Positions 1-6,476 of a stretch of 64,000 nt of DNA are shown here, in pieces. Every line of letters begins with the position of its first letter. Position 1 is the stretch's first letter. Position numbers and translations under genes: made by a program. Origin of the DNA: Flavobacterium eburneipallidum (lineage in GTDB: Bacteria > Bacteroidota > Bacteroidia > Flavobacteriales > Flavobacteriaceae); the NCBI RefSeq assembly GCF_027111355.2, contig NZ_CP114291.2, positions 1,798,001 to 1,862,000 of the forward strand. Direction: 5' to 3'. Below the pieces are notes generated by a model. The model saw only the letters and a program-made list of their open reading frames with translations. It made no database searches and was not told the DNA's origin.

Positions 1-290
1 GCTTGAACACTTCGAGCAAGTCCTTTCAATTCACGTTTGTTCAGCAATAATTTGCGTTCGCTTCTGGATTTATGATTAAATTGATTGCCAAAAGCATATT
101 CTTCGATATAAGTATTGATAGCGAAAAGTTCTGTTCCGCTAAATTCGCAGAAACTTTCGGTGATATTGGCTTTCCCTAAACGAATGGATTTTATTTCGGT
201 TCCAGCCAAAACGATTCCAGCGGTAAATTTTTCGAGTATTTCGTAATCGAATCGGGCTCTTTTATTAAGTATGTTGACGTTTTTTTGCAT
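1..290 (-). CDS. smpB: SsrA-binding protein SmpB (partial, C-terminus outside window)
   Basis: My reading of the minus strand from the ATG at 288-290 gives 96 codons starting MQKNVNILNKRARFDYEI, continuing with AGIVLAGTEIKSIRLGKANI and later NHKSRSERKLLLNKRELKGL. These are the hallmark stretches of SmpB, the small protein that binds tmRNA and brings it to stalled ribosomes for trans-translation. Known family members are about 150 residues, so roughly the last third lies beyond the left edge. A TACATTTG -7 element at 298-305 with a TTG 20 nt further upstream would start transcription about 3 nt before the ATG, giving an almost leaderless mRNA. It is divergent from the VF530-like gene. Confidence 0.93.
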   Translation of the reverse strand, partial: MQKNVNILNKRARFDYEILEKFTAGIVLAGTEIKSIRLGKANITESFCEFSGTELFAINTYIEEYAFGNQFNHKSRSERKLLLNKRELKGLARSVQ

Positions 291-297
291 GGGACAG

Positions 298-305
298 CAA
301 ATGTA
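298..305 (-). promoter_or_regulatory. Candidate promoter -7 element of smpB
   Basis: On the minus strand this reads TACATTTG, a match to the Bacteroidota -7 consensus TAnnTTTG, with a TTG 20 nt upstream as -33. The start site predicted about 5 nt downstream falls within 3 nt of the smpB ATG. Confidence 0.6.
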
Positions 306-348
306 AATACAAATGAATGAAACACCAAAGAAATATATAAAAATGCCA

Positions 349-356
349 TAAATTTG
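349..356 (+). promoter_or_regulatory. Candidate promoter -7 element of the VF530-like gene (leaderless)
   Basis: TAAATTTG ends 5 nt before the ATG at 361, so the predicted start site coincides with the start codon. No TTG is seen at the -33 position, so the call rests on the -7 match alone. Confidence 0.45.
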
Positions 357-360
357 CAAT

Positions 361-591
361 ATGGAAAAGCCACAATCAAAAGATCCGCTTCACGGAATTA
401 CTTTACAGAAAATTTTGGAACAACTTGTCGATTATTATGGATTCGATACTTTAGGCGAATTAATTAAAATCAAATGCTTTACAGATAATCCAAGTATAAA
501 ATCAAGTCTGACTTTCTTGCGAAAAACAGATTGGGCCAGAAAAAAAGTAGAAGAATTGTATGTCAGAACAATTCCTAAATTTAAGAATTAA
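361..591 (+). CDS. VF530 / DUF2132 family small DNA-binding protein
   Basis: This 76-residue protein carries the full signature of the VF530 (DUF2132) family: SKDPLHGITLQKILEQLV near the start, then IKCFTDNPSIKSSLTFLRKT and WARKKVEELY. The Vibrio member VF530 is a small helical protein reported to bind DNA; the cellular role is not settled. The length is normal for the family. The gene is divergent from smpB, and its candidate -7 element lies only 5 nt before the ATG, so the mRNA may have no leader. The family assignment is sure; the function is not. Confidence 0.88.
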   Translation: MEKPQSKDPLHGITLQKILEQLVDYYGFDTLGELIKIKCFTDNPSIKSSLTFLRKTDWARKKVEELYVRTIPKFKN

Positions 592-1145
592 TTCAGGCGA
601 TACGAAATCATCAAACCACCACGGTAAGGGATCCATTCACCACTTTTATTTCTACCTTTAGCGTGGTCAAGCTCAAATCTTTTGCCAGTTTCTATGTAAT
701 AACTGTGATAAAAACCTTGATGATTTCCTCCACCAATAAAAAAATCAAGCATTAATCTTTTATTTATTTTTTTTTCATAACCTATAGTTGCACCAAGGGT
801 ATAACCAACACCTATTTGGTGTACTCCTATATCAATATAGTTCCACTTTGTTAGATTATAACTATCGAAACCCGCATTGGCTCCTGCATAAAAGCCATTA
901 AATTTTTCGTGAAAATGGTATCTGTATTCAGTAGTAAATGTATAAAATTCATAAGGTTTACCTTTTATAGAACTCCAGAAAGAAGCTAGTGCATCAAATT
1001 GAAATGTAGATTTTTTTCCAATACTAGTTTCAATTCCTATGTTTGGTACTAAAGCTAATGCTGTTACAGCATTTCCTTTGACATAAGTTTGCGATTGAGA
1101 ATAAAATGATAGTAAAAGAAAGCTAAATAGGACTACTTTTTTCAT
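588..1145 (-). CDS. DUF3575-like outer-membrane beta-barrel protein
   Basis: 185 residues. A signal peptide at about residues 1-18 (MKKVVLFSFLLLSFYSQSQ) is followed by alternating aromatic and polar strands typical of a small beta-barrel. LALVPNIGIETSIGKKSTFQ, EYRYHFHEKFNGFYAGANAG and LGATIGYEKKINKRLMLDFF resemble the DUF3575 family of Bacteroidota outer-membrane proteins, whose ligand or role is unknown. The protein ends in aromatic/basic residues (MISYRLN), as barrels often do. The stop overlaps the end of the convergent VF530-like gene by 4 bp. Likely monocistronic. The fold is an inference from the pattern. Confidence 0.7.
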   Translation of the reverse strand: MKKVVLFSFLLLSFYSQSQTYVKGNAVTALALVPNIGIETSIGKKSTFQFDALASFWSSIKGKPYEFYTFTTEYRYHFHEKFNGFYAGANAGFDSYNLTKWNYIDIGVHQIGVGYTLGATIGYEKKINKRLMLDFFIGGGNHQGFYHSYYIETGKRFELDHAKGRNKSGEWIPYRGGLMISYRLN

Positions 1146-1218
1146 GAATTATATTATTTGTGAAAAATCAAAATTTGCGATGCGAATATAAAGATTATAG
1201 ATTGATGTAATCTAATTT

Positions 1219-2070
1219 TTATAAAATTTTGATGCTAAAATTACAGCTAAATGGTTTATTTGCATCCAAAAGTTGAATGGCTTCTTTTTCTAGAATATTT
1301 CCTGATGAATGAATCGTATCCGAATAACCAATCCAAGGTTCGATACATAAAAAAGGAGCATCTTTTTTTGTCCAAATACCTAGATTTGGAAAATCATTAA
1401 ACTCAACTCGAAGTAATGGTTTTTCATCCTCTAAAATGGTAATATTCTTTGATTGTAATTCCTTAAAAATTAAAGCATCTTTTTCGAATAAGGAGTAAGA
1501 AAGAGGCAGCTGGTTCCTCATCATTTCAAGATTAGTGACGGTATCTGAAAGCAAATCATTTTCTAATTCATAACTGGTTAAGGTTTCAGGATGTTCAAAT
1601 GCTAGAGAATAATTTTCGAAAGCTTTTGGTAATGCAAATGCTGGGTGAGCTCCAATACTGAAAGGCATTGTATGCTTATTTTTATTGATAATAGTGTATC
1701 CAATAAAGAGTTGGTTTTCGGTTAATGTATAACTGATTTGCAATTCAAATGCAAAAGGAAATACTTTAAGAGTTTCTTCTGATGAAGATAGTGAAAAGAC
1801 AACAGCACTTTCAGATTGTTCTGCGATTGCAAATTCCAAATCTCTAGCAAAACCATGTCTAGATAAATGATATTCAGAACCATCATAATAATAGGAATTG
1901 TTTTTTAGTGTACCAACAATTGGAAATAAAATAGGAGAATGTTTGCCCCAAAATGCAGGATTTCCTTCCCAAATGTATTCTTTGTTTGCTGTTGTTTTTA
2001 AAGAAATTAATTCAGCTCCTTTTGGATTTATAACTGCAATTAAATGAGTATTTTGGATAGTTGTGTTCAA
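1219..2070 (-). CDS. Aldose 1-epimerase family protein (LacX-like)
   Basis: 283 residues with galactose-mutarotase family features: NPKGAELISLKT at the N-terminus, the strand WGKHSPILFPIVG, RHGFARD at about residue 75, GAHPAF at about 143 (candidate catalytic His) and FLCIEPWIGYSD near the C-terminus (candidate catalytic Glu). The family interconverts sugar anomers; this sub-branch (LacX/YeaD-like) is cytosolic with unproven substrate. The start appears to be TTG, because a TAA lies three codons upstream in frame and no ATG occurs nearby. It is divergent from the small gene at 2177. Confidence 0.82.
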   Translation of the reverse strand: MNTTIQNTHLIAVINPKGAELISLKTTANKEYIWEGNPAFWGKHSPILFPIVGTLKNNSYYYDGSEYHLSRHGFARDLEFAIAEQSESAVVFSLSSSEETLKVFPFAFELQISYTLTENQLFIGYTIINKNKHTMPFSIGAHPAFALPKAFENYSLAFEHPETLTSYELENDLLSDTVTNLEMMRNQLPLSYSLFEKDALIFKELQSKNITILEDEKPLLRVEFNDFPNLGIWTKKDAPFLCIEPWIGYSDTIHSSGNILEKEAIQLLDANKPFSCNFSIKIL

Positions 2071-2176
2071 TGAAAATTAAATTTTAGTTATTTTTTAACG
2101 TTAGTTAAACTTGGCATAAGTGTATTTTTTATTAACTTCATTATTGCTAAATTAATAATAATTAATACTTACAATT

Positions 2177-2458
2177 ATGAATGATATTTTTTTAACTATT
2201 GAAAAAGAAGATATTCAAACTTTAAAATTTCCAACTACAGACGTACTTGATGATAAAGAAGCCATTTCTCAACGAATAAATGACTTAAATCGAGCACAAG
2301 CTTTAGGTAATTTAGAACACTCAAAAATCAAAATTTATTTTGAAGATGATTCTTCTAAAAAAGTTGTCGAAACAACAGTTTGGGCAGTTACAGACAATAA
2401 CGTAGTCCTAAAAAAAGGAGTTGGAATACCTATAAACAGAATTTTTAAATCGCTTTAA
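2177..2458 (+). CDS. Conserved small protein of unknown function
   Basis: 93 residues, no signal peptide or membrane segment, mixed charge. The middle (residues 50-90) has beta-rich alternation, KIKIYFEDDSSKKVVETTVW then VVLKKGVGIPINRI, suggesting a small beta-domain. I do not recognise a characterized family. A clean ATG, coding-like composition and a strong terminator 7 nt after the stop support a real monocistronic gene. Confidence 0.65.
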   Translation: MNDIFLTIEKEDIQTLKFPTTDVLDDKEAISQRINDLNRAQALGNLEHSKIKIYFEDDSSKKVVETTVWAVTDNNVVLKKGVGIPINRIFKSL

Positions 2459-2464
2459 AAAAAG

Positions 2465-2517
2465 TAAGTCATAAAAGTACAAATCTCAAAAATATATTTT
2501 TATGACTTATTTTTTTC
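2465..2517 (+). terminator. Intrinsic terminator after the 93-residue protein gene
   Basis: A perfect 12-bp stem (TAAGTCATAAAA at 2465-2476 with TTTTATGACTTA at 2498-2509) is followed by eight T. It lies between convergent genes and may serve only the plus strand. Confidence 0.75.
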
Positions 2518-2532
2518 TTCTTTTTCAAAGAA

Positions 2533-3573
2533 CTATTCTGGAATTTGTTGACTCAAACAATGTAAAGTTCCAAAACCCCAAATCAAATCTATTGCATTAA
2601 TTCCGATGATTTCTCTATCAGGAAAACAGTCGGCAATGATGTTCAACGCAATTCTATCGTTCGAATCATTAAATGTTGGCACCAAAACACAGTTATTCAA
2701 AATCAGGAAATTAGCATAACTAGCAGGTAATCGCAATCCATCAAAATCGATGCGTTTTGGCATTGGCAATTCTACTATTTTTGGAGATTTTCCGTTTTCT
2801 AATTTGGCATTTTGCAAACGTTTCAAATTGTCTTGCAAAGGTTTGTAATTGTTGTCGCTTGGATCTTTTTCTACTATGGTAATGATAGTATCTTCGTTTA
2901 CAAATCGGCATAAATCGTCGATATGACCGTGAGTATCATCGCCTTCGATTCCGTCTCCTAGCCAAATTACATTGGTAATTCCCAAATATTCTTTGAAGAT
3001 TGCTTCATAATCGGCTTTGGTAAAACCTGGATTTCGAACCTGGATTGTTGGGTGCATCAAGCATTCTTCCGAAGTTAGTAAAGTGCCACATCCGTTTACA
3101 TCAATTGCACCACCTTCTACAATTACAGGTTTTCCGTTGTAAATTACTTGTGTAACAGGAAGTTTTAGAAATTCGCCCACTTTTGGGGGAACGTGTTTGT
3201 CTAAATTGATATTTTTATATTTTGCCCAACCATTAAAATTGAAATTCAAAGCTTCTCTTTTGGTTCCGTTTTGAATAATAATCGGACCCGAATCTCGCAT
3301 CCAACTTCTGTTGGTTTTATGAATGATGAAAGAAACATTGCTCATTTGAACCGTTGCCATTTCTAGCATTTCAGTAACTTTTGTTTTTAATTTTTCATCA
3401 GCAACGACTAAAAAAACTTGCTCAAAAGTGGCTACTTTTTTGATAAATTCCACAAACGCCCATTGTATAGCCTCATATTTCCCTGGCCAATCGTTGCCAT
3501 TATGCGGAAAACACAATAAAACACCTTGCTGCTTTTCCCATTCTGCAGGGAATCTTTTATTGGATGCGCTCAT
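2533..3573 (-). CDS. aguA: Agmatine deiminase
   Basis: 346 residues of the porphyromonas-type peptidyl-arginine/agmatine deiminase family. It converts agmatine to N-carbamoylputrescine plus ammonia in the cytosol. Visible active-site segments: WMRDSGPI (about residue 92), HGHIDDLCRF (about 215) with catalytic His/Asp, and GFGTLHCLSQQIPE at the extreme C-terminus with the nucleophilic Cys. No signal peptide, unlike the secreted citrullinating enzymes, which favours the agmatine role. It starts 3 bp after the aguB stop, so the two are translationally linked and form the agmatine-to-putrescine pathway. Confidence 0.92.
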   Translation of the reverse strand: MSASNKRFPAEWEKQQGVLLCFPHNGNDWPGKYEAIQWAFVEFIKKVATFEQVFLVVADEKLKTKVTEMLEMATVQMSNVSFIIHKTNRSWMRDSGPIIIQNGTKREALNFNFNGWAKYKNINLDKHVPPKVGEFLKLPVTQVIYNGKPVIVEGGAIDVNGCGTLLTSEECLMHPTIQVRNPGFTKADYEAIFKEYLGITNVIWLGDGIEGDDTHGHIDDLCRFVNEDTIITIVEKDPSDNNYKPLQDNLKRLQNAKLENGKSPKIVELPMPKRIDFDGLRLPASYANFLILNNCVLVPTFNDSNDRIALNIIADCFPDREIIGINAIDLIWGFGTLHCLSQQIPE

Positions 3574-3576
3574 AAA

Positions 3577-4464
3577 TTAATCGATTGCTCTTTTTGTAAT
3601 ATCTCCAAAAGCATCAATTCTCCTGTCTCTAAAAAAAGGCCAGTTCTGACGCACATTTTCTTGTAAATCCAAATCAACTTCGGCAATTAGAATTTCTTCT
3701 TTATCGTGAGAGGCTTGTGCCAAAATTTCTCCTTGAGGTCCTGCTATAAAAGATGAGCCCCAAAACTGAATTCCAGCCGTATCCGGTAAATATTGTTCTA
3801 ATCCGATTCGGTTTGCGGCAGCTACATAAACTCCATTTGCTACAGCATGACCTTTCATTACATTCATCCAAGCACCGTGTTGGTTTTCACCATATTGTTC
3901 TTTTTCTAATGGATGCCAACCTATTGCTGTTGGATAAAACAACACATCTGCGCCTTGTAAAGCTGTCAATCGAGCCGCTTCTGGATACCATTGATCCCAA
4001 CAAATAAGCGTTCCGATTTTTCCTTTTTGAGTAGGGAAGGCCTTGAAACCCAAGTCACCTGGTGTAAAATAAAATTTTTCGTAAAACGCGGGATCATCTG
4101 GAATGTGCATTTTTCGATACAATCCCGCTTCAGATCCGTCGGTATCTATGATATACGCACTGTTGTGGTAAATTCCTGCCATTCTTTTTTCGAAGAAAGG
4201 AACGATAATTACCACTCCTAATTCTTTTGCCAATGCACTAAAAGCAATAAAGGATGTGCTGTATAATGGTTCTGCCAAAGCAAAATTGTCCACATCTTCA
4301 CTTTGACAAAAATAGTGGCTGCTGTACAATTCAGGTAGCGAAATCACTTCTGCACCTTGGCTGGCAGCATCTCTAACCCAAGATATACATTTTTTCAAGT
4401 TATTTTCGGCAACATCATTCAGATTCAATTGAATGACTGCTATTTTGTATTTATTTTTTGACAT
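3577..4464 (-). CDS. aguB: N-carbamoylputrescine amidohydrolase
   Basis: 295 residues from the ATG at 4462-4464 (MSKNKYKIAVIQ). Nitrilase-superfamily fold with the Glu-Lys-Cys triad visible: SLPELYSSHYF (Glu), YRKMHIPDD (Lys) and GTLICWDQWYPE (Cys). It hydrolyses N-carbamoylputrescine to putrescine, CO2 and ammonia, the step after AguA. The open frame extends to 4527, but a TATTTTTG -7 element at 4484-4491 would start transcription downstream of that, so the shorter start is preferred. First gene of the aguB-aguA operon. Confidence 0.92.
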   Translation of the reverse strand: MSKNKYKIAVIQLNLNDVAENNLKKCISWVRDAASQGAEVISLPELYSSHYFCQSEDVDNFALAEPLYSTSFIAFSALAKELGVVIIVPFFEKRMAGIYHNSAYIIDTDGSEAGLYRKMHIPDDPAFYEKFYFTPGDLGFKAFPTQKGKIGTLICWDQWYPEAARLTALQGADVLFYPTAIGWHPLEKEQYGENQHGAWMNVMKGHAVANGVYVAAANRIGLEQYLPDTAGIQFWGSSFIAGPQGEILAQASHDKEEILIAEVDLDLQENVRQNWPFFRDRRIDAFGDITKRAID

Positions 4465-4483
4465 AAGGCAAAATTTTAGAGTG

Positions 4484-4491
4484 CAAAAATA
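4484..4491 (-). promoter_or_regulatory. Candidate promoter -7 element of aguBA
   Basis: TATTTTTG on the minus strand, 20 nt before the aguB ATG. A clear -33 TTG is not seen. Confidence 0.45.
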
Positions 4492-4588
4492 GTTATTTTC
4501 TAACGAATTGGGGAATTTGGAAGGCAAATAAATTGTAATTTTTGTATCTTATAAATAGAATTTATTAGATAGAACAACTGTAAATAAA

Positions 4589-4630
4589 AAATCCTTCTTC
4601 AAGTAAATTAGATAACTTGAAAAAGGATTT
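4589..4630 (-). terminator. Intrinsic terminator of the GH106-GH105-GH2-esterase operon
   Basis: 16-bp stem with one mismatch (4589-4604 with 4615-4630) and a 10-nt loop. On the minus strand it is followed by TTTTTTATTTA. It lies 32 nt past the stop of the last operon gene. Confidence 0.78.
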
Positions 4631-4661
4631 AAGAATGAAATTTTGCGGTTTATTTTGAAAA

Positions 4662-6476
4662 TTATTCTTTTTTCAATTCATTAATCACATCAGACGAAAC
4701 TTTGATTACTGTTCCATGTCGAGTTCCTTTTGGGAAGCTAACTTGTTCTGAAATATCTTCCCAACCTTTAGCGGTTTGTTTTACTGCACCGTATTTCTTT
4801 TGAGTGTATTTATCAAAATAAACTATCCATTCGCCATTAATTTGGATTGCCGTTGGTCCTTCTGCCCAATACTTTCCTGTTATTGGTTCACTAGCTTTGG
4901 TGTATGGGCCTGTAAGCTTTTTGCTTGTAGCAACTTTTAAATTTTTTTGAACTGGAACTTTAGTTTCATCTTTCAAAAACATTATAAATCCATCTTTACC
5001 TTTTAGAATTGAAGAATCGATGACATTAAAACCAGGCTCGTACAATAATTTTGTTTTACTGAATTTTTTAAAATCTTTGGTAGTCACATAATAGATTCTG
5101 TGATTGTATCCATCTTCTTCCTTTGAATCAGTTTCGGTAAATTTACCTTTGATGGTAGAAGCCCAATAAATCATATATTCTTTTGATTTTTCATCATAAG
5201 TAATTTCGGGAGCCCAAGTATTTCTGGCATTTTCTTCGTGAGCCATCACTGGAATAAATTCTTGTTTCGACCAATGAATCAAATCTTTGGAAGAAGCATA
5301 ACCAATGCCTTTATCTGTCCAACTCACAGTCCAAACCATGTGGTATAATCCATCGCCACCTTTGATAACACATGGGTCACGCATTAATTTGTCTTTGCCT
5401 ACTTCTGGAGTCAAAAAAGAAGCGTCTTTCTTTAAAGTTTCCCATTTGTAACCGTCTTCGCTATAAGCCATGTGTAATCCGTCTTCGCCATTTCCTTTGA
5501 AATAAGTAAAAACATAACCATCGGGTTTTAAAGTGAAATTATTAGCAATCAACCATTTTTCGCAAGCGTTTGGCCAATATTGATTGGTTCCTTTTACTCC
5601 AAGACCAAAACCATGTCCACCATTTTCATAAATGTGCATTTCGGCAGGAACTTTTTGATTTTTTAATGCTAGGTAATAATTGATACTATTTTCTACAGGA
5701 ACAGCTTTGTCATCTGTGGCGTGAACCAAAAAAGTTTTTGGAGTTTCAGCAGTAATTTGTTTTTCATTCGAATATTTTGCAATACTTTCTGATGAAGCAT
5801 TTTTGCCTATTAAATTGTTTTTAGATCCTTCGTGTGTAATACCATTTTCCATGGAAATTACTGGATAAATCAAAATAGAAAAATCAGGACGAGCACTAAT
5901 ATTGTCTTTACTATCATACACTTTATCGTTGTAATGAGTAGCCAAAGTAGAAGCCAAATGGCCTCCAGCCGAAAAGCCCATAATACCCACTTTGTTTGGG
6001 TTGATTTTCCATTTATCAGCATTGCGTCTAACCAATCGGATGGCTTCTTGAGCATCTTGAAGCGGTGCGATAGATTTATCAGTCATGATGGCATCGCTAG
6101 GCAATCTGTTTTTTAATACAAAAGCATTTATGCCTAAAGTGTTAAACCATTCGGCAACTTTATATCCTTCTTTATTGATAGCCAACATTCCATAACCACC
6201 ACCCGGACAAATAATAACTGCTGATCCATTAGACTTTTTTGGGTCTGCTAAATAAACAGTCAGTGTTGGCTGGCTTACATAACGAACACCGTTGGCAACA
6301 CCACTTTTATCAGCATCTATTTTTTCTAAATATTCTTTAGACTGAATTTCTCCGGGAATTTTGTCCCACAAAGGGATGATTTCTTTGTTTTGAGCAAAAG
6401 ACGGAATGCTCATTCCTAATACTACAAATGCTACTACAAATCTAATTTTGTTATTAGCGTTACTTAATTTTTTCAT
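4662..6476 (-). CDS. Secreted esterase (alpha/beta hydrolase) fused to a GH43-like beta-propeller domain
   Basis: 604 residues from the ATG at 6474-6476 (MKKLSNANNK, signal peptide ending near SFAQ). N-terminal half (about 35-310) is an alpha/beta hydrolase of the carbohydrate-esterase/BD-FAE type: PGGGYGMLA oxyanion loop, GFSAGGHLAS nucleophile elbow, HATDDKAVPV (Asp) and ENGGHGFGLG (His). The C-terminal half (about 315-600) has five-bladed GH43-type landmarks: MRDPCVI, NTWAPEI and AEGPTAI, which supply the usual Asp, Asp and Glu. Inferred role: deacetylating a pectic side chain while trimming it. The start overlaps the end of the GH2 gene by 17 bp, the last position of a four-gene operon. 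Substrates are not deducible from sequence. Confidence 0.82.
   Translation of the reverse strand: MKKLSNANNKIRFVVAFVVLGMSIPSFAQNKEIIPLWDKIPGEIQSKEYLEKIDADKSGVANGVRYVSQPTLTVYLADPKKSNGSAVIICPGGGYGMLAINKEGYKVAEWFNTLGINAFVLKNRLPSDAIMTDKSIAPLQDAQEAIRLVRRNADKWKINPNKVGIMGFSAGGHLASTLATHYNDKVYDSKDNISARPDFSILIYPVISMENGITHEGSKNNLIGKNASSESIAKYSNEKQITAETPKTFLVHATDDKAVPVENSINYYLALKNQKVPAEMHIYENGGHGFGLGVKGTNQYWPNACEKWLIANNFTLKPDGYVFTYFKGNGEDGLHMAYSEDGYKWETLKKDASFLTPEVGKDKLMRDPCVIKGGDGLYHMVWTVSWTDKGIGYASSKDLIHWSKQEFIPVMAHEENARNTWAPEITYDEKSKEYMIYWASTIKGKFTETDSKEEDGYNHRIYYVTTKDFKKFSKTKLLYEPGFNVIDSSILKGKDGFIMFLKDETKVPVQKNLKVATSKKLTGPYTKASEPITGKYWAEGPTAIQINGEWIVYFDKYTQKKYGAVKQTAKGWEDISEQVSFPKGTRHGTVIKVSSDVINELKKE

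Noticed and set aside
191..379. 62-codon minus-strand open frame with hydrophobic start
   Set aside because: It overlaps the divergent smpB and VF530-like genes in another frame, and its region contains both promoters.
2111..2130. TTGGCATAAGTGTA resembling a sigma-54 promoter
   Set aside because: The -24-like TTGGCA is present but no TGC occurs at -12, so the match is half a promoter.
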